Assembly: GCF_000980895.1 (NCBI RefSeq)
Contig: NZ_LAZX01000094.1
Coordinates: forward strand, 434,001-498,000
From: Sphingomonas sp. Ag1
GTDB taxonomy: Bacteria > Pseudomonadota > Alphaproteobacteria > Sphingomonadales > Sphingomonadaceae
Direction: 5' to 3'
Length of the DNA: 64,000 nucleotides
Shown: positions 54,789-62,870 of the stretch, piece after piece
Layout of the letters: each line of letters opens with the position of its first letter
Position numbering within the stretch: position 1 is the stretch's first letter
Position numbers and translations under genes: made by a program
Notes under the pieces: model-generated
Database searches by the model: none
What the model was told of the DNA's origin: nothing
Seen by the model: only the letters and a program-made list of their open reading frames with translations

Positions 54789-55526
54789 ATGCTAGATGCC
54801 GACATCATGGTCGATACGCCCCATCTGCTGCTCGTCGACGACGAGCGGTCAATCCGCGAGCCGCTGGCGCAATATCTGGTCAAACAGGGGTTTCGCGTCA
54901 CGCAGGTCGGGGATGCCGAGGCCGCGCGGATGCGGCTGGGCGCCTATGCGATCGATCTCGTCATCCTCGACATAATGATGCCGGGCGAGGACGGGCTGAG
55001 CCTGTGTCGCCATATTCGCGCGACTAGCGACATTCCCGTGATCCTGCTCACCGCCAAGAGCGAGGAAACCGACCGGATCGTCGGGCTGGAGATGGGTGCC
55101 GACGATTATATGGTGAAGCCCTTCTCTCCGCGTGAGCTTGCCGCCCGGATCAAGGTGGTCCTGCGGCGTGTGCAGGCGGGCGGCGCGCGCCAGCATGCGC
55201 CCGAGGCGGGGGCCTATGCCTTTGCCGACTGGGTCTTGAAGACCGGCGAGCGAACGCTTGTCGACCGCGAGGGCGTGGCCGTGCCGCTGTCGACCGGAGA
55301 ATACAACCTGCTTCACGCGCTCGTCACCCGGCCACGCCAGGTGCTGACCCGTGACCAGCTGCTCGACCTGACGCAGGGTCGCGAGGCGGCGGCGTTCGAT
55401 CGCGCGATCGACAATCAGGTCAGCCGTTTGCGCAAGAAGATCGAGGCCGATCCGCGCAATCCGCAGCTCATCAAGACGGTGTGGGGCGGCGGCTATACGC
55501 TCGCCGCGGAAGTGACCCGGCTATGA
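54789..55526 (+). CDS. OmpR-family response regulator
   Basis: 245-residue DNA-binding regulator: receiver with the phosphorylation aspartate in VILDIMMPGEDG (Asp61 from this start) and acidic pair DDE near the N-terminus, then a winged helix (TLVDREGVAVPLSTGEYNLLHALV ... DNQVSRLRKKIEADPRNPQLIKTVWGGGYTLA). A GGCGGAG ribosome site lies 6 bases before ATG 54789; an internal ATG is possible. Coupled to the kinase gene 7 bases on. Target genes unknown; the EF-hand gene is a candidate. Confidence 0.93.
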   Translation: MLDADIMVDTPHLLLVDDERSIREPLAQYLVKQGFRVTQVGDAEAARMRLGAYAIDLVILDIMMPGEDGLSLCRHIRATSDIPVILLTAKSEETDRIVGLEMGADDYMVKPFSPRELAARIKVVLRRVQAGGARQHAPEAGAYAFADWVLKTGERTLVDREGVAVPLSTGEYNLLHALVTRPRQVLTRDQLLDLTQGREAAAFDRAIDNQVSRLRKKIEADPRNPQLIKTVWGGGYTLAAEVTRL

Positions 55527-55533
55527 CCCGCCC

Positions 55534-56853
55534 GTGATCCTGCGCTTTCCCCGCAACCTGTCGGGGCAGCTTGCGCTGCTGCTGGCGATCGCGCTGTTTG
55601 CGGCGCAGGCGATCAATCTCGCGCTGATCCTGCGCGAGCGCGCGGCGTTCAAGATCGCCCAAGCGACCAGGCCGGCGGCGGTGCGGCTGGCAGACGCGCT
55701 CGACCATGCGGTCGACCGGCCCCTGGTGACCGACCGTGGCCGGGTGCGGCAACGCGCCAGCAATCCTATTCCCGCGGCGTTTGAGCGTCTTCCCAAGGTT
55801 GGCGAAGAACTCCGCCAGCAGCTCGTCGAGCTCGGCGTCACGCCCGGACGGATCGATACCGGCATCCGGCCAGGCGACCATCGAGGCCCGCGTGCGGCGG
55901 CGCGCCATGGCGGGCGGCCCACCGACACGTTGATGTTCGCCGTCCAGCAAGCCGACGGCAGCTGGGTGACCACCAACGCGCCCTGGCCGCGCCACAACAA
56001 CCGCATCTTCTGGGCGCTGCTGGGCCAGACGCTGATCATCTACATCCTGATCCTGCTGCCCGTGCTGTGGATCGCGCGCCGCATTTCCCGGCCGATGCGC
56101 GCGCTTGCGGTGGCAGCCGGCGCTTTCACCCCGCGCGGGGAGATTTCGGCTGTTCCGGTCGAGGGGCCGAGCGACGTGCGCGATCTCATCGTCGCCTTCA
56201 ACGGCCTGACCCGGCGTGTCACCGACATGCTGGACGAGAAGGACCGAATGCTCGGCGCGATCGGCCATGATCTGCGTACGCCACTGGCGGCGTTGCGCGT
56301 GCGGATCGAATCGGTCGAGGACGAACAGGATCGCGCGCGCATGGCGGCGACGATCGAGGAAATGAGCCGCACGCTCGACGACATCCTGTCGCTGGCGCGG
56401 CTGGGGCGGCCGAGCGAGGCGGTGACCGAGGTCGACCTCGCCGCGCTGGTCGATGCCGTGGTGGAGGATTTCCGTGATCTGGGCGCCGACGTGGCCTTTG
56501 AAGACGTCGAGCGGTTGCGCATGCGGCTGCGCCCGACGCTGTTCCGCCGCGCCGTCCGCAACCTCATCGAAAATGCCGTGAAATATGCCGGCGCGGCGGA
56601 AGTCGCGATCACCGCAGGCGAGCGGTCAGTGGCGGTGTCGGTCGCCGACCGCGGACCCGGCATCCCCGACGATCAACTGGCTGCCGTCTTCAATCCTTTC
56701 ACCCGGCTGGAAGGATCGCGCAACCGCGACACCGGCGGGATCGGCCTCGGCCTCGCGCTGACCCGCGCGATCGTGCAGGACGCCGGCGGCGAGGTGACGC
56801 TCGCCAATCGTCCCGACGGCGGATTGGTCGCGACGATCACCCTCCCCCGCTGA
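55534..56853 (+). CDS. Sensor histidine kinase
   Basis: 439 residues from GTG 55534. Two membrane helices (residues about 8-28, and about 152-175 with TLIIYILILLPVLW) border a periplasmic domain of about 120 residues rich in Arg/His/Gly (GDHRGPRAAARHGG), which could sense a cation or pH. Then HAMP, H-box AIGHDLRTPLAALRVRI, N-box NLIENAVKYA, G1 DRGPGIPDD, G2 GGIGLGLALTRAIVQ. All catalytic motifs are present. It forms a unit with the regulator before it. Confidence 0.93.
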   Translation: MILRFPRNLSGQLALLLAIALFAAQAINLALILRERAAFKIAQATRPAAVRLADALDHAVDRPLVTDRGRVRQRASNPIPAAFERLPKVGEELRQQLVELGVTPGRIDTGIRPGDHRGPRAAARHGGRPTDTLMFAVQQADGSWVTTNAPWPRHNNRIFWALLGQTLIIYILILLPVLWIARRISRPMRALAVAAGAFTPRGEISAVPVEGPSDVRDLIVAFNGLTRRVTDMLDEKDRMLGAIGHDLRTPLAALRVRIESVEDEQDRARMAATIEEMSRTLDDILSLARLGRPSEAVTEVDLAALVDAVVEDFRDLGADVAFEDVERLRMRLRPTLFRRAVRNLIENAVKYAGAAEVAITAGERSVAVSVADRGPGIPDDQLAAVFNPFTRLEGSRNRDTGGIGLGLALTRAIVQDAGGEVTLANRPDGGLVATITLPR

Positions 56854-56938
56854 TCCCACCCACCAACCCGGCGATTGACACGCCGGGACTTGTCACCGCC
56901 AGCGCGGGAGGCGAAGAGCACGCGGAGGGAGCAGCCGC

Positions 56939-57493
56939 ATGTCCATTCTGTCCGACCGTTGGATTCGCGAACAGGCACGCGAACACGGCATGATCGAACC
57001 GTTCGTCGAGGCGCAGCGGCGCGATGGCTGCATCAGCTATGGTCTGAGCTCCTACGGCTATGATGCTAGAGTTGCTGACGATTTCAAGATCTTCACCAAT
57101 GTCGATTCGGCCACGGTCGATCCGAAGGATTTTGCCGCAAACAGCTTCGTCGATCGCAAGACCGACGTCTGTATCATCCCGCCCAACAGCTTCGCGCTGG
57201 CGCGGACGGTGGAATATTTCCGCGTGCCGCGCGACGTGCTCGTCATCTGTCTGGGAAAATCGACCTACGCCCGGTGCGGGATCATCGTGAACGTCACGCC
57301 GCTGGAACCCGGCTGGGAGGGGCATGTGACGCTGGAGTTTTCCAACACCACCCCGCTGCCGGCCAAGATCTACGCCAACGAAGGCGCCTGCCAGTTCCTG
57401 TTCCTGCAGGGGAACGAGCCGTGTGAGGTCAGCTACGCCGATCGCGCGGGCAAATATATGGGACAGCGCGGGGTTACCCTGCCTCGGCTTTGA
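56939..57493 (+). CDS. dcd: dCTP deaminase
   Basis: Makes dUTP from dCTP for thymidylate supply. 184 residues, standard for the enteric-type Dcd. Motifs: [17 protein letters not shown], the [25 protein letters not shown] active-site block with the catalytic Glu, and [19 protein letters not shown]-type ribosome site lies before the ATG. It follows the kinase gene after about 85 bases and ends at a terminator-like hairpin. Confidence 0.95.
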   Translation: MSILSDRWIREQAREHGMIEPFVEAQRRDGCISYGLSSYGYDARVADDFKIFTNVDSATVDPKDFAANSFVDRKTDVCIIPPNSFALARTVEYFRVPRDVLVICLGKSTYARCGIIVNVTPLEPGWEGHVTLEFSNTTPLPAKIYANEGACQFLFLQGNEPCEVSYADRAGKYMGQRGVTLPRL

Positions 57494-57498
57494 TAACC

Positions 57499-57535
57499 GG
57501 AGGCGAGCCAGACTGCGTCCACTCGCCCCCGCACC
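57499..57535 (+). terminator. Probable terminator after dcd
   Basis: Stem GGAGGCGAG / CTCGCCCCC with one mismatch and a 14-base loop, followed by GCACCTTTTC, 6 bases after the dcd stop. Moderate support: imperfect stem, short U-run. Confidence 0.5.
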
Positions 57536-57598
57536 TTTTCAAAAGCACGGCGTCCGCAGCGCTGCCACGGATGCCTAGGCGGCCGCGCGTTCGCGCGC

Positions 57599-57946
57599 TT
57601 ATCTGACCGCGAGGGTCGTCGGCGCTAGGCTGCGCAAGCCGCGCCGGGCGACGTCATGCGAGGTGGCGAGCGCGCCGTCCGGCAACGCCATCTCCACCGC
57701 CTCGGCATCGAGCGCCGCGCGATACAAGCCCTCCGCCTCCGCGAGGCGGCCGGTGCGGGCATAGACGGTGCCGAGGTTGATCATCAGCTCGGGCCGGCTG
57801 GGAAAGATGCGCCGCTCGTTGAGCAACACTTTCTCCGCTGCCGCATAATCCCGTGCCTCGATCGCCTTAAAGCCCGTGCGATCGCGCGCGAGCGCGGGGC
57901 TGGCCAAGCAGCCGGCCAGAGCAAGGAGGTACACGACGCGCATCAC
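57599..57946 (-). CDS. Small exported TPR-like protein
   Basis: 115 residues with a signal peptide (VVYLLALAGCLASPALA) and about one and a half TPR-like repeats (FKAIEARDYAAAEKVLLNERRI; ELMINLGTVYARTGRLAEAEGLYRAALDAE). It probably acts as a small periplasmic adaptor; no function can be given. It is leftward, opposite to dcd, and its upstream region holds a striking alternating array of TGACA/TGTCA half-sites. Confidence 0.7.
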   Translation of the reverse strand: MMRVVYLLALAGCLASPALARDRTGFKAIEARDYAAAEKVLLNERRIFPSRPELMINLGTVYARTGRLAEAEGLYRAALDAEAVEMALPDGALATSHDVARRGLRSLAPTTLAVR

Positions 57947-57992
57947 ACCTTCTCCCGTTCAGCGCGAAGCCACATGCTTCGTTACGCTTTTA

Positions 57993-58019
57993 TGACAGGA
58001 TGGTGTCACTTTTCTGACA
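57993..58019. promoter_or_regulatory. Alternating TGACA/TGTCA half-site array
   Basis: TGACA-N6-TGTCA-N6-TGACA: three 5-base half-sites in alternating orientation at exactly 11-base spacing (57993, 58004, 58015), 47 bases upstream of the small TPR gene start. The helical-period spacing suggests binding of a dimeric or repeated regulator. Confidence 0.55.
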
Positions 58020-58131
58020 ACGGCGCAAGTGCGGGGAAGCGGCAGATAGAGGCGCAGCGCGGGGCCTCGTCGGCGTCCAGCTCGGGCGCCGCCAGACCAA
58101 GGCGCCGAAGCGCGCCCTGCGAACGAGGCAC

Positions 58132-58161
58132 AAAAAAAGGGCGACCTCCAGGAGGCCGCCC
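58132..58161 (-). terminator. Rho-independent terminator of the tonB operon
   Basis: On the minus strand: stem of two 5-bp blocks (GGGCG/CGCCC and CCTCC/GGAGG) with one mismatched pair between, then seven U (A-run at 58132-58138). It follows the second exbD stop by 26 bases. A textbook terminator. Confidence 0.9.
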
Positions 58162-58187
58162 CGTTGCGCTTCTGATGACCAGAGTGA

Positions 58188-58616
58188 TCAGAATTCGCGG
58201 TAATATTGCTCGTTGCCGATGAAGCCGAGCTTCGTCACGTTCGACCGCTTGATCACTGCCAGCGTCTGATCGACCGTGTCGTAACGAACCGTTGGATCCG
58301 GCTGGAAGTGCAGCTCGGGCTCCGGGTTCATCGCTGCCGCCACGTCGAGGTACTGACGCAGGCGGACCGGATCGACCGGCGAGCCGTTCCAGCTGACGGT
58401 GCCATCGGTCGCGATGGTGATCTTGTTCTTCTGCGGATCGACCGGCGGCCGAGTCGCATTCGGATCATTCACCGGCAGATCGACCTTCACCGCGTGGGTC
58501 TGGATCGGGATGGTGATGATGAACATGATGAGGAGAACGAGCATGACGTCGATCAACGGCGTCGTGTTCATCTCCATCATCGGCTCGCCATCGTCCTTGC
58601 CGCCACTCATTGCCAT
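58188..58616 (-). CDS. exbD: ExbD-family protein (second copy)
   Basis: 142-residue ExbD: short cytoplasmic N-terminus, one membrane helix (PLIDVMLVLLIMFIITIPI) with the proton-path aspartate in LIDVML, then the periplasmic domain (PPVDPQKNKITIATDGTVSWNGSPVD). It follows the first exbD after 23 bases. The two ExbD proteins differ clearly and are not a recent copy. ATG 58616 opens the family pattern. Confidence 0.93.
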   Translation of the reverse strand: MAMSGGKDDGEPMMEMNTTPLIDVMLVLLIMFIITIPIQTHAVKVDLPVNDPNATRPPVDPQKNKITIATDGTVSWNGSPVDPVRLRQYLDVAAAMNPEPELHFQPDPTVRYDTVDQTLAVIKRSNVTKLGFIGNEQYYREF

Positions 58617-58639
58617 ATCGATTACTCCTGGTGGCTTGC

Positions 58640-59125
58640 TTACAGACGCTCGGTGCCGGTGCCCGGCGGCGGCTCGGAAATGAAGCCGACGCGAGCGAAG
58701 CCCGCCATCTGCATGTTGTAGATCGCGCCTGCCACGCACTTCCACGGCACGTTCACGTCACCGCGCACATGCGCTTCGGGCAGTTCCAGGCCGGGGGCGT
58801 TCACGCCGCCCTGCCGTTCGATCTCGGCCTTCAGCTTGGCCACGGCGCGATCCAGCAGCTCCTCGTGAGTCACCGGGGTCATGCCCCAGTAAACGGCACA
58901 GGCACCATCAGGCTTGGTCGTGATCGAGAGGGAAACGTTCTCGGGCTTGGTGGTGGTCGGGTCGAAGCGTACGCTCGGCAGCTTCACCGGAACCGATTGG
59001 ATCACGACCGGCACCGCGATCAGGAAGATGATGAGGAGCACCAGCATGACGTCCACGAGAGGCGTCGTGTTGATGTCCGACATCGGGGTTTCTGCGGCGG
59101 AGTCTCCACCAACGCTCATCGCCAT
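58640..59125 (-). CDS. exbD: ExbD-family protein (first copy)
   Basis: 161-residue ExbD with the conserved aspartate in PLVDVMLVLLIIFLIAVPV. Its periplasmic part is longer than the second copy and has two cysteines (GACAVYWG, KCVAGAIY) that could form a disulfide. It is separated from exbB by an 87-base gap that contains a strong hairpin. The paired ExbDs may serve different ExbB-TonB complexes or a Tol-like complex. Confidence 0.93.
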   Translation of the reverse strand: MAMSVGGDSAAETPMSDINTTPLVDVMLVLLIIFLIAVPVVIQSVPVKLPSVRFDPTTTKPENVSLSITTKPDGACAVYWGMTPVTHEELLDRAVAKLKAEIERQGGVNAPGLELPEAHVRGDVNVPWKCVAGAIYNMQMAGFARVGFISEPPPGTGTERL

Positions 59126-59169
59126 AAGTCAGGCTATCCTATGTCTTCGTTCCCACCGGTTATCCGGTC

Positions 59170-59211
59170 GGGAAAGGTGGCGGGGTCGCCGGCTGGCAAC
59201 CCCGCTTTCCC
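59170..59211 (-). promoter_or_regulatory. Hairpin immediately after exbB
   Basis: Outer arms GGGAAA (59170-59175) / TTTCCC (59206-59211) and inner arms GCGGGGT (59180-59186) / ACCCCGC (59199-59205), with a 4-base bulge and 12-base loop; it begins 2 bases after the exbB stop. A second small palindrome ACCGG-TTAT-CCGGT lies on its far side (59156-59169). There is no U-run, so it is more likely an mRNA-stability or processing element. Confidence 0.6.
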
Positions 59212-59212
59212 A

Positions 59213-60010
59213 TTACGAGCGGGTCTGCACGCCACCGGCCTGGCCGGCCGTGGTGGTGGCAGCCGGCTTCGTTGCGACCGGCTTGGCCGCACCAGCAACC
59301 GCCGGGCGCACCGCGCCGTTCGAGGCGAGGTAGCCGAGCACGTCGTTCGAGAAGGCCGACAGGTCTTCCGCGATCGACTTGTTGCGACGCTGCAGCCAGT
59401 TGTAGCCGAGCACCGCCGGAACGGCGACGGCGAGACCGAGGGCGGTCATGATGAGCGCTTCACCAACCGGACCGGCGACCGCGTCGATCGACGCCTGGCC
59501 AGCCGCACCGATCTTGATGAGCGCGCGGTAGATGCCGATAACCGTACCGAACAGACCGATGAACGGTGCGGTCGCACCCACGGTCGCCAGGAACGCCAGG
59601 CCGGTGCCCAGACGCGAGTTGATCATCGCTTCCGAGCGAGCGAGCGAGCCGTGCAGCCAGTCATGTGCTTCGACCGGGTCGGTCAGCTTCGAGTGCTGCT
59701 CCTGAGCCTGCAGGCCGTCATCGACGATCTGCTTGTAGGCCGAGTTCTTCTCCAGCTTCGCCGAACCTTCGCGCAGCGAGGTCGTCTGCCAGAACGAGCC
59801 GCGGACGCGCTTCGCCTGGTTGATGATCTTCTGCTGCTCGAAGAGCTTGGTGAACATGATGTAGAACGAGACGACCGACATCAGCACGAGGATGCCGAAG
59901 GTGCTCTGGGCGATGATACCGCCCTGCTCAAGCGCGGCGGCGAGGCCGTACGGGTTCTCGCCGCCGTGGTCTGCCGCACCTGCGGCAGCAGCGAAGATGG
60001 TGGTGATCAT
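59213..60010 (-). CDS. exbB: ExbB/TolQ-family proton channel protein
   Basis: 265-residue three-helix inner-membrane protein. N-terminal helix (GILVLMSVVSFYIMFTKL), a cytoplasmic loop, then helices 2 and 3 (TVGATAPFIGLFGTVIGIYRAL; LIMTALGLAVAVPAVLGYNWL), the usual ExbB signature TAPFIGLFGTV. An Ala/Thr/Pro-rich tail follows (KPVATKPAATTTAGQ). It is the second gene of the tonB operon, 44 bases after tonB. Confidence 0.95.
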   Translation of the reverse strand: MITTIFAAAAGAADHGGENPYGLAAALEQGGIIAQSTFGILVLMSVVSFYIMFTKLFEQQKIINQAKRVRGSFWQTTSLREGSAKLEKNSAYKQIVDDGLQAQEQHSKLTDPVEAHDWLHGSLARSEAMINSRLGTGLAFLATVGATAPFIGLFGTVIGIYRALIKIGAAGQASIDAVAGPVGEALIMTALGLAVAVPAVLGYNWLQRRNKSIAEDLSAFSNDVLGYLASNGAVRPAVAGAAKPVATKPAATTTAGQAGGVQTRS

Positions 60011-60054
60011 TCGATTAGTTTCCCTCTGAAAAGCGCGATTCTATTAAGGCTGGA

Positions 60055-60720
60055 TCAATCCCGTGGCAGCTTCCAGACCACGCGGCGCGTCTGCGTCGTC
60101 GCGATCGGGTTGCCCGCTGCGTCCGTGGCCGGCGTGTACCGGGCCCGACGGGTCAGCGCGCGGCATGCCGCCTGGTCTAGCGCATTCGAGCCGCTCGACT
60201 CGGTGGTGACGCAATTCTCCACGCGACCCTGGGCGTTGATCGTCCACTTAATCACGGTCGTGCCTTCTTCTTCGGCACGAATCGAGCTGGGCGGATAATC
60301 GTCCGTGGTGATCCAGTCCGCAGGGTTACCCTTTGCACCGGCAGCCTTGCTGACCACCGGCGGCGCGGGAGGCGCAGGCGGCGGGGGTGCAGGCGGCGCG
60401 ACCGGCGTCGGTACATAGACCGGCGGCGGAGTCGGCACGGTAGCGATCGTCACCGGCGGTGCCGGAGTCGTCACGATGGGCGGCGGCGCCACAACGGGCG
60501 GCGGCGTCATCGGAACGTCAGGCGGCGGCGGTGGCGGTTCGTCCGGCGGCGGGGGCGGTGGTTCCTCAACGTCAAACGTATTCAGCTTCTCCGACACCTT
60601 TTTCACGTACTGGAACGCGAGGCCGGTGACGAAGGCGTAGCCGAGAGCAGCATGGATGAGCGCCACGATGACGATCGCGACGACCTTGCTCCCGCTCATC
60701 TTCTGGTCAGAGTAGGCCAT
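60055..60720 (-). CDS. tonB: TonB
   Basis: 221-residue energy-coupling protein. N-terminal membrane helix (VVAIVIVALIHAALGYAFV), then a long proline-rich periplasmic span (runs such as EEPPPPPPDEPPPPPP with Val-Pro repeats), and the C-terminal TonB domain (DDYPPSSIRAEEEGTTVIKWTINAQGRVENCVTTESSGS ... split here). It heads the operon tonB-exbB-exbD-exbD. The proline runs will need EF-P, encoded at 35.8 kb. Confidence 0.95.
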   Translation of the reverse strand: MAYSDQKMSGSKVVAIVIVALIHAALGYAFVTGLAFQYVKKVSEKLNTFDVEEPPPPPPDEPPPPPPDVPMTPPPVVAPPPIVTTPAPPVTIATVPTPPPVYVPTPVAPPAPPPPAPPAPPVVSKAAGAKGNPADWITTDDYPPSSIRAEEEGTTVIKWTINAQGRVENCVTTESSGSNALDQAACRALTRRARYTPATDAAGNPIATTQTRRVVWKLPRD

Positions 60721-60778
60721 TCAGCAAAAGCACTCCCTAATCCCTATGGCCCGAGGGGGCCGGGCGGCCTGCCGCGGC

Positions 60779-60793
60779 TTCCGCTAGGCGGAA
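60779..60793. promoter_or_regulatory. Dyad symmetry before tonB
   Basis: Perfect inverted repeat TTCCGC-TAG-GCGGAA, 59 bases upstream of the tonB start, in the divergent region to the next gene. Candidate operator or leader hairpin; it does not resemble a Fur box as I know it. Confidence 0.4.
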
Positions 60794-60957
60794 AATGGGC
60801 GTGCCGGTCCGTCGGCAAGGGCTAAACGGTACCCTTGCACCGAGCGACTCCTAACTTGCGCCTTAACGACACGCAAACGCTTTGTCGGACGCAACAAACG
60901 TACAATCGCCCAGCGACAGATTTATTTCTGTATCATAGAGAGGGGATGGATTAACCG

Positions 60958-61824
60958 ATGCGCATGGTCACCCGAACGATTAGTGCCTCCGCGCTTGGTT
61001 TCGCGCTCATTGCCGTCACCCCCTTCACCGCCGCCGCCCAGCAGCCAGGAGCCGGAGCTTACGCCGCGCCGGCGCTCTCCTATGCGGAGACAGCCGACCT
61101 GGTGATCGCCAGCCCGATCGTTCTCGACGCGACGATCGCTTCTGCCGTGCGCATCAAAGGCGCGGAGGCGGCGAATGTTCCGCCGGGTTTTATGCGCTTT
61201 TATATCGAGGCTGATGTCGGGGCGCTGATCCGCGGGCCGGGCGCGATCCCACCGAGGGTCGGGTATGTTCTGGATGCGCCGGTCGGCCCGGGGGGCCGTG
61301 CGCCGAAATATCGCAAGGCACGCGTCCTCCTGTTCGCGCGCCCGGTGCCCGGCGATCCCACGCAGATTCAGCTGACCGGCCCCGATTCCCAGCGCGCCTT
61401 TGACCCCGAGCTCGATTCCCTCACCCGGCGAATCAGTCGCGAACTGGTGTCGCCCGACGCACCGCCGGTCGTGACCGGGGTCGGCAATGCCTTCCACGTC
61501 GCCGGGTCGCTCCCGGGCGAAGGCGAGACGCAGGTGTTCCTGACCACGCAGGACAACCGCCCGGTGTCGCTCAACATTTTGCGCCGCCCCGGCGAAGAGC
61601 CGCGCTGGGCCGTGGCGCTGTCGGAGATCGTCGACGACTCGGCCGGCCCGCCGCAGCGCGATACCCTGTTATGGTATCGCCTGGCCTGCGCCCTGCCCCG
61701 CGCGTTGCCCGCACGCAGCACCCAGGCGCTGGAGCCGGCCGACGCGGCGATCGCGCAGCAGGACTATCGCTTCGTGCTGCAGCAACTGGGCCCGTGCCGG
61801 CGGGCGCCGACCAACGCCTATTGA
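60958..61824 (+). CDS. Secreted protein of unknown function
   Basis: 288 residues with a signal peptide (ISASALGFALIAVTPFTAAAQQ). The mature part is rich in Pro/Arg with scattered beta strands; no domain is recognised. The last part has one pair of cysteines (LACALPRALP, GPCRRAP). An AGAGGGG ribosome site precedes the ATG. It diverges from tonB, and its 5' region includes an AT-rich patch around 60920 that may be its promoter. No function is proposed. Confidence 0.65.
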   Translation: MRMVTRTISASALGFALIAVTPFTAAAQQPGAGAYAAPALSYAETADLVIASPIVLDATIASAVRIKGAEAANVPPGFMRFYIEADVGALIRGPGAIPPRVGYVLDAPVGPGGRAPKYRKARVLLFARPVPGDPTQIQLTGPDSQRAFDPELDSLTRRISRELVSPDAPPVVTGVGNAFHVAGSLPGEGETQVFLTTQDNRPVSLNILRRPGEEPRWAVALSEIVDDSAGPPQRDTLLWYRLACALPRALPARSTQALEPADAAIAQQDYRFVLQQLGPCRRAPTNAY

Positions 61825-61832
61825 TCAGCGCG

Positions 61833-62195
61833 TCAGCGGCGGTGGCGGACGAGGGTGATCCCGATCGATTCGCCATCCTCGGCGATGGCGAGCTTGACGA
61901 TCTTGATCTTCACCCGGCGGACGCGCGCATCCTGCAGGAACAGCGTCTCGGCGATATGATCCGCGACCCCTTCGATCAGGGTGAAGTGGACCCCGGGCGG
62001 CAGCGCGGTCGTCGCGGCATGTTTCAGATCGAGATAATTCTTCGAGGCGGTCAGCGGCGTATCGGGCGCGAATCGGGCGGGCGCGTCGAGCAGCACCGTC
62101 ATCGAGATCCGCAGCGGCTGGGGCAGGTGCGTTTCCTCTGAATAGACGCCGGTCAGCACCGGCACCTCCAGATCGTGCACCTCAAGTTCGAGCAT
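61833..62195 (-). CDS. folB: Dihydroneopterin aldolase
   Basis: 120-residue folate enzyme. The fold's strands are visible: VHDLEVPVLTGVYSEETHLPQPLRISMTV, the catalytic Glu22-type acid, ASKNYLDLKHAATTAL, and the final KLAIAEDGESIGITLV. The ATG at 62195 starts at the family's usual first strand; a GTG at 62204 is possible. Convergent with the secreted protein and divergent from the GNAT gene. Confidence 0.9.
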   Translation of the reverse strand: MLELEVHDLEVPVLTGVYSEETHLPQPLRISMTVLLDAPARFAPDTPLTASKNYLDLKHAATTALPPGVHFTLIEGVADHIAETLFLQDARVRRVKIKIVKLAIAEDGESIGITLVRHRR

Positions 62196-62307
62196 GTCTT
62201 CCACGCCGCGCGCTTAGCGCCACGCACGCGCCGACGCCATGCCCGCTTGCGTTCAGGCCGACTATCGATAGAGCGCCCGTCCCTTGACGTACGGGCAGGA
62301 GAAGCCG

Positions 62308-62808
62308 GTGATCGAGGTGATCGGGCTGGAGCAGATTGATGGGCAGTTGGTCGAGCAGTTGCTCGACCGCGCGTTTGGCACGGACCGGCACACGCGCACC
62401 GCCTATCGCCTGCGCGAGGGCGTCGCCGCCCTCGCCGGCCCCAGCCTGGCCGCGATCGAGGATGGCGAATTGATCGGGACGATCCAATTGTGGCCGGCCA
62501 TGTTCCACGGCGAGGATGGACGGCGCGTGCCGCTGGTCCTCGTCGGCCCCGTCGCGGTCGTGCCCGAGCGGCAGGGGTCGGGGATCGGCCGCCGGCTGGT
62601 CGAGGAAGCGCTGGAGCGCGTCCCCGACGCGGCGCTGATGCTGATCGGCGATCCCGAATATTACGGCCGCTTCTTCGGCTTCACCGCCGACCGTACCGGC
62701 GGCTGGCGCCTGCCGGGTCCGGTCGAGCGCCACCGCCTGCTGGCGCGCGGCGAGGGGGTTCCCGATGGCGCGGGAGAGATCGGCCCCGGTGACCCGCCCG
62801 TGGGCTGA
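62308..62808 (+). CDS. GNAT-family acetyltransferase (YhbS-like)
   Basis: 166 residues from GTG 62308, with an AGGAG ribosome site 6 bases earlier; a TTG at 62284 has none. GNAT core: GPVAVVPERQGSGIGRRLVEEAL (acetyl-CoA loop) and ALMLIGDPEYYGRFFGF, the YhbS hallmark. The C-terminus (REIAPVGPGDPPVG-like Pro/Gly run) extends it. Substrate unknown. Convergent relation to none; next gene follows in 60 bases. Confidence 0.87.
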   Translation: MIEVIGLEQIDGQLVEQLLDRAFGTDRHTRTAYRLREGVAALAGPSLAAIEDGELIGTIQLWPAMFHGEDGRRVPLVLVGPVAVVPERQGSGIGRRLVEEALERVPDAALMLIGDPEYYGRFFGFTADRTGGWRLPGPVERHRLLARGEGVPDGAGEIGPGDPPVG

Positions 62809-62870
62809 CGCTTGTCGGGAAGCTTGGGCGCGATCTTTACCCCGCTGCCCCCCTCACCTACCTGTTGGCC

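Noticed and set aside
57494..57598. Possible tRNA gene after dcd
   Set aside because: No T-loop GGTTCGA-like motif or acceptor pairing; only a terminator-like hairpin is present.
58610..60298. A 562-codon open frame opposite exbD, exbB and tonB
   Set aside because: It spans three certain genes in the antisense direction and shows no domain.
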